Assembly (NCBI GenBank): GCA_028673005.1
Contig: CM054112.1
Coordinates: 186,322,564 to 186,386,563 of the forward strand
Source: Tanypteryx hageni
Lineage: Eukaryota > Arthropoda > Insecta > Odonata > Petaluridae
DNA: 64,000 nt
Reading direction: 5' to 3'
The position numbers were made by a program, and so were the translations under genes. The notes under the pieces are model-generated. The model had not been told where the DNA came from. It was given only the letters and a program-made list of their open reading frames with translations, and searched no databases. This document shows, one piece after another, positions 44,410-55,900 of this stretch. The number at the start of each line of letters is the position of its first letter. Within the stretch, counting starts at the first letter, position 1.

Positions 44410-46500
44410 GAGATAGCGAGGGAAGGAGTGAGCCGAGATGGAAAGAGGTTGAGAGAAGAGAGAGGAGGGGGAGAGAGAGGAGGGGGAGAGAGGGGAGGAG
44501 GGAGAAAGGGGAGGAGGGAGAGGGGGGAGGGTGGAGAGAAGGAGGGGGGAAAGGGGGAAGAGGGGGGAGATGGGGAAGCGGGGGGATAGGTGGGGGAGAG
44601 TGGGGGGAAAGGTGGTGGAGAGTGGGAGGGGGAGAGAGGGAGAGATAGTGAGGGGGAGAGAGTGAGAGGGAGTGAGTGTGGGAGAGAGAGAGAGAGGGGA
44701 GAAACGAGGATCCGTGAGGTTGCGCGAGGGTGGAATGCCCGAAAGAGGGAGCAAATATACCACAGACTCTTGCGTCACCCACCCGAACTAATACACCAAG
44801 TGGGGTTTCGCCGCATCCGGGCGGGGGAGAAGGGTGAGAAGGAGAGAGAGAGAGAGTGAGAGGAGAGAGAGAGAGAGTGAGAGGAAGAGATGGAAGGGCG
44901 CTAAAAAAATGAGGGAGCGGGGGTAATGCGGGAGACAAAAATAGCTTATTTGGTTTGGCAAGGCCATATTCCCGCTTGCTCGTAAAATGGTAAAAAATTT
45001 CGGGAGGAACAAAAAAGAAACGGCGAACAAATCAACGAGGAAATTACTGCAGCCCCTGCCAGGCAAAATAAGGAAAGGCGTTTGGGGAGAAAACATCCAC
45101 AGAGGGAAAAAATGTTATTGCGAAAATTCACAAAACATTTGCGAGCGCGGGAGAAGAATAATATCCTGGAAGGTTAATAAACTTTCTTTGCCCTCGGCAC
45201 AAGGTTCACGTTTGCCACACTGCTTTAGATTAAAGCTTATTGAAAGCATAACGATGTCGCAACTAGCGGTAATATATCGTACTTGGGCAAGAAAAACGTC
45301 ATTAAGCATGTTTTTATTCTTCTCAAATCCGCGAGATTGTACAGAATTCCTAAAAATATATATAATAGTAATATTATTTAAATATAAAAATATATAAAAA
45401 ATATTATTTTAAAAAATCGCAATTTACTGGCATTTCTCCCAGCAAAGGACGATCGGAGAAAAGAATCACCAAATGAACAACATTCAACACGACTGCAAAA
45501 ACCTCAATTCGACCCAATTAAAGCAGGATAAAGTTAAGCTCCGACGGTGGACACGCAACAAAATACGAGAGGTGAAGGAGCTATATTGGAAAGTAACAGA
45601 ATAAAATAGCACGATCAACTACGAAGAGAAATGAGCGAGCCGAAAAAAGTGACCTTGATCTCTACCAGAAAGAGTTTAGAGAAGGAGCGATTCAACGGAA
45701 TAGAGAGGGGATTTACGAACCAGGAGACCTGAAAGAAGCAGACGGAGATGGAATACAGGAGGGGATGAAGACGGTGGCGAGGGAGAGGGGATGAAGACGG
45801 TGGCGAGGGAGAGGGGATGAAGACGGTGGCGAGGGAGAGTGGACAGAAAGATGCTAGGGAAACGCCGGAGCCAATATTTCACCGCGATAAGTGGATGAGA
45901 GCACCAGGGAAAGACGGGGAGAGAAAGGTGGAGGGGAAAGAGGAAAGAGGGAGAACTACGGAGAGTGGTAGGGTATACGGTGGGTTGAAGAAATAGAGAG
46001 AGGTGGAGAGTGTGGAGAGAAGCGTGGCAGAGAGGGGAAGTGCTGAAGAGAGGGCCAGTGGTGAAGAGAGACAGACATGAACAGAAAAAGGGAGGAGAAA
46101 CGGTACATAGGGGAAGGAGGGTGCGAGAGAATGAAAGGGGGAAGTAAAAAGATATTGACGTGGTGAAATGTTGAAGAAGATGGAGAATATTGAAAAATGA
46201 GAGAATAGAGAAATATTACGAAAGGATATTAGAAAGAGAGACGGGAGCAACGGGAATTTGGAGTGAGAAGAGGTGTAAAATGAGATTGCGGAGGGAAAGA
46301 GTGAGTGAGTGAAACGGATAAAACGAGGTGGGAGAAGATAGGAAATGAAAGACAGAAAGGGTGGAGCACTTGGAAACAAGACTCGCAGAAGGGTGCCAAT
46401 TACACGTGAGAAAATAATAAAAAAGAGACAGTGAAGAAGACGGTTGAGAAAAGAGCCAAAGGGAATGCGTTAAGAGAGAGAGAGAGAGAAAAGATGTTTT
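44410..46500. repeat. Long polypurine (plus strand) low-complexity region
   Basis: 44410-44900 is nearly pure A+G on the plus strand, with many variants of GGGGGAGAGAGGAGG and GTGGGGGAGAG. The theme returns at 45700-46480 after a more normal stretch (44910-45680). Long minus-strand frames over it (for example 44351-44938) are Pro/Ser/Leu repeats produced by this composition. A 26-bp tandem unit inside is listed separately. Confidence 0.8.
45761..45839. repeat. 26-bp minisatellite, three copies
   Basis: ATGAAGACGGTGGCGAGGGA followed by GAGGGG repeats three times, starting at 45765, 45791 and 45817, with near-perfect identity (the last copy ends GAGTGG). Confidence 0.93.
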
Positions 46501-47845
46501 TTCCAGCTATCATTCACTAAAATCTGGGAGATTAAGTTAAAAACGAAATCCAGATGGTTATTTTTGAAGCCGGGAGTCCTAATTGATGGCGGCAACTAAG
46601 GAAATACGAACCTCGAATTCTCACCGTGTCGCGTTTGCTTTTATTAGCCGATAAAATATGGAACTTCGATGGAGTATTACGCCACAGGAAAACGTTAATT
46701 TTATTCCGTCATCGCCACCGGTAGATGCTTAAACTTGGACGCAACTTTAAGCATCGAATGATACAAGAAAAGCAAAGAGCTTGAAAATCTTTGCTGGAAA
46801 GAGGAAGGGATAGATAGAGGAAGAGAGAAGAACCGAGTAGGAGGGATTGCATGGAACCAATCATTCCAGAAGGATTCTCACCCTCTCCTTCCATATCTCT
46901 TCTGTCCGTTTTAGAATGGGGAGATACACACAGTCTGTGAAATCAGGCACTCGTCTCATTATACCTATGACACCTACCCATCTCCCTTTCCATCCCAAAA
47001 CGTTCTCATTCCAACTCCACGATTGAGAGAGAGAGAGAGTTTTTGAACAAGGATAGGACTCCCAATTGGTTCGAAACTGAGTGCTCTCAGTCGACGCGTA
47101 GAGTGGGATTAAGGGAAGGGGCAGAGAATGCCCTCATCAGCGCGCGATGTGGGTAACTGCGCCGTTCGAGGCACCACAAAGGCAGAGTCGACCGAATCGC
47201 GAGAACTACGATAAAGCCGCAAGAGTGAGCTGCTAAATTGACGACGCCATAATCAACGCTAGAAAACGTGCGAGCAATTCCGATATCGAGCCATAATGTG
47301 TTGGATAAGTATCCGTCGCTCGGCGGAAGATATATCTTTATTTTGGCATAACTAAGCATGGATTTCAGATAGGCATTTTACTTGGCACCATATAGTTGGG
47401 TTTTCAACATTCAATGCACTAGAAATATACCCGGCGTGCCATAATAGAATTATGGCTAAATATATAACTTGATTAACATGGTCTTATAACTGCGGTCGAC
47501 ATGCATGCGTGTATCATACACGTACAGGGTTGGAAAAACCCAAGCGCCAGCATTTCGTTCTATGCCACAAAATTTTGTATTAATAACAGTATTTCGTAAA
47601 TGTACTATAGTAAGGTATTATATTTCCAGAGAAATGTTGTCAAATATATCCTTTGCTAAAGTGTTTTTAATACGTGTACAAATTCTTCAGGTCCGGTTAT
47701 GTAAATCTTAATATGAGTGTTGCATATACAGTATGTAAAAAATAAGAATTTAAATAACCCTAATTAAAAAAACGCATTGAAATCTACCTTTGTCACAGGA
47801 TTTTGGAGGACCTGAACCAGATTTGTCTAGGTCTGTACGCCTTTG
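46501..47845. other. Non-coding stretch, no supported gene
   Basis: Balanced to AT-rich sequence with a GA run at 47025-47038. No exon recognised. CAGGGTTGGAAAAACCC at 47525 has a transposon-end look but no partner was found. Confidence 0.4.
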
Positions 47846-47972
47846 TGCGTGTACCGAATAACTCGGACGCCAAAAATAATTTGTTACAGAACTTCAAGGT
47901 ACAGGAAAGAAATACCTTTTTCGAGCGATCGAATAATCGATATTCAGACGTCCGAGTTATCGAGGTTCAGCC
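47846..47972. mobile_element. Inverted-repeat remnant, possibly pogo/Tigger-like miniature element
   Basis: ACCGAATAACTCGGACGCC (from 47853) is matched by an inverse copy ending near 47964 (GACGTCCGAGTTATCGAGG), giving arms of about 18 bp with a few mismatches around an ~80-bp centre. Runs of the type GGATAACTCGGA are common in pogo/Tigger terminal repeats. No TA duplication could be fixed, so the boundaries are approximate. Confidence 0.4.
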
Positions 47973-48056
47973 ACATTGTAAGAATTAAAATCATCTTGCT
48001 GCTGGAGTTCTAAGGATTTCGTCACATTGTCCTGTCGAAACAATTCGCAAGTGCAC

Positions 48057-48117
48057 GCGGGGGAGAGGGGGGGAGGAGAGGGGGGAGGAGAGGGGGGAGG
48101 AGAGGGGGGGGGGAGGG
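48057..48117. repeat. G-rich minisatellite, 12-bp unit
   Basis: The unit AGGGGGGAGGAG repeats three to four times and then runs into an uninterrupted G tract. With several G runs in close order this strand could form a G-quadruplex, which is inference from sequence only. Confidence 0.85.
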
Positions 48118-51100
48118 GTCATGCAAGAGGTGCACCCAAGGGAGAGAAGATTCGATGCCCTCCAACCCTTAAGTATCCATGAATCTCTACAGTGAGTATA
48201 AGAGAGTCGAACAGCCGAAAAACACTTTATTAATAGAAATCCTCTCATTCTCCACGGGAGGAAAACATACACGAGTTGGAAAGAAATACGACCCTCTGAC
48301 GAGATGAGTCCGCACTTTTAAAAAATCGATCCCGAATTAGAACGACACATATTCCCCCATGGAAAAATCCACCGAGATGGGAGAAGTGGAGAGGACAAGA
48401 GGCGATGTCGAGAGAGAGAGAGAGAAGACGCACTTAAGAGAAAACAAACTTGAAAAAAATGAGGGAGAGAGTGGTCAAACGTTCGCCAACAACTGTAATA
48501 AGGGGAGAATAACCTGTAATCACCCAGGCTCACGCGGGTATAGCTTCGCGTAAACAAGTCTTCTCGCATCCTCTCCACCCCCAAATTCTCGATTCCTTCA
48601 CCGCGCTTCTTTATAAGGAGGCGCCAGGAGAAAATACCGGACTACTGCCGGGCGTAAATTTCAAATGCGAAAAAACTGCGAAGATGCGTAATTTTGGAGA
48701 TAGAGATCAACGTCTTCCGAATTACTTGCATCTCTTTCTATTGCTCTCATTTTTTCTCTTTTCCTTCCCTATTCACCCGTACTCACGCTCCCGATTAAGA
48801 AGGAACGAGTTTAAAGGCGTAACGCCATATTATATTGTTTTTATATTATACTTTTTGGCCCCCCACTTATCCCCGTCTTTCCCGAGGTTTCTCTCATTAC
48901 GGTGGGCCTCTTTCGTTTATTAATTCATTTTTTACGATAAAAGGTTTTCCGACATAATAAATCAATCAACTATTCAAGGCCATACCCTCATAGAGCTTAA
49001 AAATTACTCTAACATCCTTCAGATTTCCAAACTGTCAAGTTCAAATACATTAAAATTCAGTAAAAAAACTAATATTCAATTAAGGTTGAAATTTAATATT
49101 TAGTTATACGTATAATACAGCAATAATCAGTGTTTTGGACAGGATTTTTAAAGGAGTTAAATTAATCATTCACAGACTATTAATATGCTTTTTAAATTTT
49201 CGATACATTAAGTGCCTTTAAGATCCAATTAAACTCCACAGTTTTCATTACAATTATTATTATACACTTTCTAACTGGATATTTGCATCATTCTTGTCAA
49301 TGACTTCTTCGAACACAGCAACGTTAATGTCCGCAGGCGGAGGAGGTGCGCATGTTCGCGGGTGAACCGAGGAGAAAATTAGGGAAGAAAAAAGCGAGGG
49401 AGATGGACCGGCGTTTTACATGCTGGCGTGCAGAGAAGACCGGAGGAGGAGGAGGAAAAGAGGAGTGCGCGTGGAGGAGATTTAAGCAAACACGAGTTGA
49501 GTGGTTGGGTTGGCTACCTCTCAAACGACTGCGAGGTAAGGCACGAGTGGATACGTTTTTAGAGCTCTCTTCCGAGGGACTTGGACGAGGAGGGACAATT
49601 GAGATTTCGAACGCAAGAGGGGGGAGGGTTATTTAGACTACACGGATAACATACTTTTGGGAAAGCATAAAGTCGACGCTTGGGTTAAGTGATAGCATCT
49701 TTTGGCGCTACCTTCCCTGCTTTCCGATAAATTTTCTCGAGAATACGTCTGTTTACTTCGCTTTAAATTGTCCGAAGGAGTGGAAGTTCGCAAGAATGAA
49801 TGTTCCAATAGAATCTTAATTAATGGCAATATCTAAAAACTATGAGGTCATCTTAGTCGAATTACTGACGTCATGAAAGACATTTACGATCGATCGAGTC
49901 AAACTTTTTAAGGAATGGCGTTAAATAAGTAATAACGTTTTGATTGCTATATAAATACATAAGTTTTTCATTACGAATCCCTCGCCGTAGTGAAATTAGT
50001 ATTTATTCAGAATCGATATAAATCCCAACGTGGTTAATAAGAAATATTAATCAGCTAGTTATGCCGATTCCGATAAACAGTCGAAACCAATCACATAACG
50101 CGACCCCGACGTAAAAAGATTCTCCTGACTTCCAAGGTTCCGAATTTCGATTTAAAAATTCTATTATGAGTTACACTCCCTGTAATTTAAATTGGATCGA
50201 AGACGGAAGATGAAACGAAAGCCTCGCACTAAAACCGCTACGATGATTGAGATTCGATTCAAATCGTTAATAATCGTGGCCCCTTCACGTAATTGCCCAC
50301 GCGTCCAGTCCGCCGGACGCTCCCGCATACAGAAGCGTCGGACCGAAATAAAAAAAAGATTCCGGTAGCCCCGACCGACGTCAAGAGATAAAGGAGAGGA
50401 CGAAGGAGAAATTATCGCCTTATATAAATATTCTCGAAGGGACCCACGTCAAACGCTACCTACCGCTCGCCTTAACCGAAAGGCAATCTAAAAAAATAAT
50501 GAAAAGGAACTCGGAGGCGAGGAAAAAAGAGAACACGCCTATGCGTACGTTTCAGACCGACCGACGGTTTCGGAATTAGTCAGCACTTCACTTTCTGACT
50601 CTGTGAAAACTTTCCGCGAGACCCGGTCGGTTACGAACGCTGGAACACGAACCGAAGGCGTTCGAAAGAGGAAGAGGGCGTGGGAGAGGGAGGGCGAAAT
50701 GAGACGACGCAGAGGTGTCATTCTCAACCGACAGTCGCGCAGGAGAGATACAAAAGAGAAGTGCGAAAACCCTCGCCGACGAAAACGATCAAGGACGTCC
50801 GGAGGAGCGGACGGGGAGAAAGAGCAATGCGAAACCAAATCTCCGAGAGGAGATGAGGACGGTGATGCAAGCCACGAATGAAGGAGGAAAAAAGGCGAAA
50901 AAAGGGGGCGCGTCCGAGGAATGCGCATAAATAATAACGACTGCATGTCCCAAGGACGGGGCCTTCGATGCGAAGATTTTTAATTTGACGTCCGGCGCTA
51001 GAATGTCAAGGATTTTAAAAGTCGCTGCGACTAAATCGATCGGAGGGAAAGAGGGACGGAGATTTAGAGCACTTAAATGTTTGCATCGCCGCGAAACCGT

Positions 51101-52241
51101 GATCAATCACGCGCGCCCACGATAAAACTCGCCCTCTTCATAAAAATAAATCTAAATCCAATTTGCATCGTAAGTCGTCTGTCATTTCCCACCGGAATAT
51201 TTTCGCTTTCCACGTGAATAGGACAAAGCACGTTACGCATATAAATTCACGCTCTGCGACGAGGAATTCCTAATCGGTTATAAAAGAACGCGCTTGACGA
51301 CAATGAGAACGTTCTCGCCACCGCGTAACATAACCGCCTGTCTAGCTCGACGTCCCTAATAAAAAAAATCTCCCAAAAGAGACGTCGTTCGGTTGAAGAC
51401 CGCACGAATCAGTCATCGCGTTCCCTTATTGAAAGATCCGGTTCTTCCCGAAAGGTAACAAATGAAACAGAGAAGTTCCAAAAAACGAACGGGGACCAAA
51501 AAAAATCGCGAAACGGACGTCCATCATTTCTATTCCAAGGCCTTCAACTCGAATCGAGGTAAAAACAAAGAAAAATCGGCGGGGATGAAATATAGGTAGT
51601 GACCAAAAAGAATAAATATTTTTCGTGCTCCGATTGGGTTTCAAGGGCATCTGGATAATACGACGCACGATCCGAGTCACAAAGAGAGAAACAGAAAGGT
51701 GAGTATGGAATGCAGAGTAACAGAAGTCAGGCAGAGAGAGGGGATTGGCGAGGCCACGCCATAAGGAATCCTCCCTCCCTTACCTCAGCATGGGAGTTCC
51801 GAGTGAGACGGGGCGGCGCAAAACATAACGGAAGATTGAAAGGAAGCTACAAATCTTTGCGGCGATGAGATTCAAGAATTCCTCGGAGACTGCGCCAATA
51901 CACTGCGAGTCTGCAAACGCCATTCTATTTAAATATCTCTCCAACGTCGCGGTATGGATAAAAATTTCAACAATTCCATTACACGCGTCGGGTCAAGTAT
52001 GCTAGAAAATGCAGTTGTTTCCAGTGATTTCCGAGGCATCTCAATGTAGGCAGGATAGGAGGTATGGAATTTCTATTTACTCTCGGAAACCCTTCTAGCC
52101 GTGCCCTTCCTTCCCTTCTGCGGTAAAAATATGCAATTTTAAATAGGCCAAAATCCCAAAGTATCTGCTTTATATTGTTAAGAAGCAATGCAATTCCAAA
52201 TAAGCAGATGTGATGGGATGCAAAGTGGGAACCATATTCAA
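48118..52241. other. Long non-coding stretch, no supported gene
   Basis: GA-rich at 48400-48470 (including GAGAGAGAGAGAGAG) and 49320-49630, AT-rich at 48930-49320, CpG-richer at 50200-51420. 50540-50950 is open on both strands with Arg/Ser/Glu-rich translations, which I attribute to composition. A minus-strand donor-like site (CTGAG/GTAAGG) lies near 51784. No recognised protein. Confidence 0.4.
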
Positions 52242-52904
52242 TAATTACTCATTCGGAAATGCGTGAATTCAAGCGACGACAATTTCCAATAAGTATCGCT
52301 TACGCAATGACGATAAACACGGCATAAGGGCAAACATTTGAAATGGTAGGGATTTATTTAAAACAACCTGTTTTTAGTCATGGATATGTATATGCTATAT
52401 GTAGCATTTTCAAGGATTAAAAAATTTGAAAACATGAGGATAAAAATTTCTAAAAGTCATGGACAAGGAAAGCTTATAAGATATGGATGGTATACAGAAA
52501 ATATTGTAATTGAGGAAATTTTAAGAGATTAGAATAAATAAATTGAGATATAAAGATTTTGGATATTTTTTACTGCTGCGAATCCTTTAAATACTCGCTA
52601 AAATGATACGATGTAAAAATCTGTGCTGCGTTGTGCTAAAATAAGACGTTTATTACATAATTTAAATCTATTGTAGCATCTATATAAACACCCATATAAA
52701 TTACTTATCTACAATGTCGCTGTTTTCAAATAAATGTCTTAAATATAGTTTAGTAAGAATAATTTTCCTCTCTCATAGGTATAAAATGAATATTAGCATA
52801 ACTCACATACTTAGTACGCTCTATCAATTAAAAGAATTACGCGCAAAAATTGCGCAGGTACTGCTAGTATTCCATAGTAATTACTCATTCGGAAATACGT
52901 GAAT
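52242..52904. repeat. 27-bp direct repeat pair flanking ~610 bp of AT-rich DNA
   Basis: TAATTACTCATTCGGAAATG and its continuation CGTGAAT (52242-52268) recurs at 52878-52904 with one difference (A for G at position 20). Between them lies unusually AT-rich sequence without an open frame. The pair is too long for a normal transposon target duplication. Confidence 0.85.
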
Positions 52905-55900
52905 AGTTGGATTTATACCGCTCAAGTACGCCAAAGATCAATTAAAGAATAATATACGTCAATTTTTAATAACTTCATAAACAAATAATATTTCTTTTAA
53001 ACCAGAAAGGATGAATAAGAAACATGGAAATTATATCCATAATGTTACATTAGCACGAAAAGTTGCCTCTTAGATCACACACAAAACTACTATGTCGCAC
53101 GAGGCTTTTGCTAGTTGTACCCTGAATACGGAGTTCAACTTCGTTAGTTTAAACTTACCCGTTATTCTGTATTTGTTCATTTACATTTCAACCAATAAAG
53201 AGGAATATATAGTAATTAGTAGGCATTATACAAACAAAAATCCAATCAACTTTACTGAACACGTTTGCATAAGCTAAACATTAAGTGACGAGAACCACAA
53301 AGATTTTAGTTTAAATCGAAAGGACGAAAACCAATTAAGTGTAGGACAAATTTCTCATATCGTACTAGTCTCTAAAGTTTAAATATCCTCACGATCGCCC
53401 AAAAGATCCAAGAGACAACAAATACAAATTTGCAAATAATAAAAGGCTTACCGTTTCCCAAACTGCCAAAGGATGCATACACATTAGAAAGGAATAAAAA
53501 AGCAACTTGGACATTCCAATAGAGTAAATTGAGTGACTCGCATGAATCATCTCCGAACTCGATATTTGCTAACAATGAGCACGACCATCTCACTCACTAG
53601 ACAAACAGCCTTGGACTGACAAATGAGCATCCCCTCCCTTTCCACGAATTCCTTCCTCGCCCTCGCATCCTCTCCCCATATTTCATCTCCTACGACTCCA
53701 CCCGCGACTCAAACACGAACGCGAAGGAAAGATATACAAAGTCTTCGTTATCTCTTTACGAGGACAGATAAGGGCGGTTTCCATCCCATCTCTCCTCTCC
53801 CTCCCATTACGTGCGTCTCGACAGAAGACATCCACCGCCACGCCGTGCAAGTTCCTCCCTCTCTTCGTCTTCTCTCAATCCCTATTTCTCCCTTTCCGCT
53901 CCTTTCTCCCCGCGGAATACACACACGGGGCAAAAAAGTCTCCTTCCTTTCTCTTTCGCCGCTTCCGGAAGAAGGAAGCCGTGCATTCCATCACTCCATT
54001 AAAGGAGGGCTCTCTCTCTCTCTATCCTTACTTTCTCCCTCTCACTCGTAGATCTTTTAAGTCCGCTGGAAAATGCAGTCGTCGAAAGGAAACGCGAGGC
54101 AATTGGATGGACAGAGAGGAGAGAGAAAGGCGGATTCCGCCTTCACTCCTCTCATACCCATTCAATCCCGGCTGCGAGAACGGGAGGACGTCGGGAAGGA
54201 TGACACGGGACAAAATGCCGCAATTTGAGCAAATCTGTTCGCCTATACGGACTAAATGAGGTGGAATGAAAAGGAGATCAGATGAGACAAATTAAATGGC
54301 GATCACACGCGCAAACAGTCGCGCTAATGGAGTTTACTCATCGACTTTGATAAATAAACATGTTCAAACTCGTCTATGTAAATATGATGTGTAATTTACA
54401 TATTTTGCGTGTAACTCAATGAGAAGTTTAGAGACATCAAAATTTCAGAAATTTCGAATTATTTTTGGAGAGTATTTTTTTAACATAATACTCTTTATGA
54501 AAGAGCTCGAACAAAAAAATAACGAGCGAAATAATTCTAGATCGATACATTTTTAAAAACACACATTCTCGGCACAAAAGGAAAAGAATAAACAAGAAAA
54601 TTATAACAATATCTATATTCAGAATACCCAAAAGCACAGTCTAGGTGGAATGAATTTCATAAAACTATTTTTAAATATCGGATGAAGCAAAAACAAGGCG
54701 CGGGAGCTAATGATTTCCTCCCCCGTTCCTCTCTCGTCCCACACAGGCGAATCGGTAATCACCACTGCCTCTAAAACCCTTTAAAGAGCGTATCGTACGG
54801 ACACGACCTCAACAACGCGAGGATATCAGCCGGAGACTTCAACGACCGACATCTGCCGGAAGAGGATTTTAACTAATTCCGTTTATCGGGGGGATTTACC
54901 GCCCCTTCACCCTCCTCGAATCCCCGCGAAACCTCCCCGGTAAAGATGGAACATCGGCTCCGTGCTTCCTTCCCGCCTCCCTTCACCTCATCCTCTCTCC
55001 CAGCCCACCCTCCCCTATCGGCTCGCGCGGTCTCCCACTTCCCCTCTCCACTCGCTATCTCCTTCACCTCTTGCCCGGCACATGGGAAGATGAAGCGCTC
55101 CGGAGTTACATCGTTCGGGCTGCTGGAAGTAAAGGTTCTCCTCCTTTCCTCCCACCTACTGAAGGAATCCCGTTATTCGAGTGGAAGAGGAACGGGACGA
55201 AAGGCGGAGCGAACGGAGGGTGGAGTATGGCCAAGGGGAGGTAGCTATGGGAAAAAAGATGGATAGTCCATAATGCAGGGAAGGGAGGAATCTCGTGTGC
55301 ATAGCGGGTGGTAAAATAAAAAGGTTTTTTTTTCCAGGAAGGGTGTTCGCTTGTAAGTGAAAATGCAAGGACGGGAAAAAAACGGACAGGATGTCCGCGG
55401 AGGACGGAGAGCGGAAAAAAGGGGATGCTTCGGGATGAGGGCGAGAGAAGGGTGTGTTTGTGTGTGTCGAATTGATTTCGAACCCGCTTTGATTGGGCGT
55501 GATATTGCGGGCCCTTCTCGTGGAGCCTTTTACACGAACGGGATGAGTGTATCGGAACGTGTGCAGGGCGCAAAAAACTGGGATGCGGTGGGTGGTTGGC
55601 GTCAAATTGAATTACGTCGTACTCCTGGCACCACAGTTTAATGAAATGCGCCGATAATGTTTTTTCCAGGATGTGAACAGGAAGGGTAAATGAAGAGTCA
55701 TGCGGTTCAAATAGGGGAATATCTCTTTCACGTGTGGGAACTTTTTGCTGCGCTTAACTTTCGTTAGATTTATTTTTTGTATTCTGTAAGCATGTTAGAA
55801 TGCAATTTAATATAACTGTTCAAGCAGGCATATTTGAACCAAACAAAAAATTGCATTATTTAAGAGGTCAAATTAAAATGTCTCCTACAAATAACTTATA

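Noticed and set aside
44351..44938. 195-codon minus-strand open frame, and a 153-codon frame overlapping it
   Set aside because: A Pro/Ser/Leu repeat produced by translating a polypurine tract; several frames are open at once.
48295..48315. GACGAGATGAGTCCGC as a hammerhead ribozyme core
   Set aside because: It lacks the CUGAUGA and GAAA core elements and the flanking stems.
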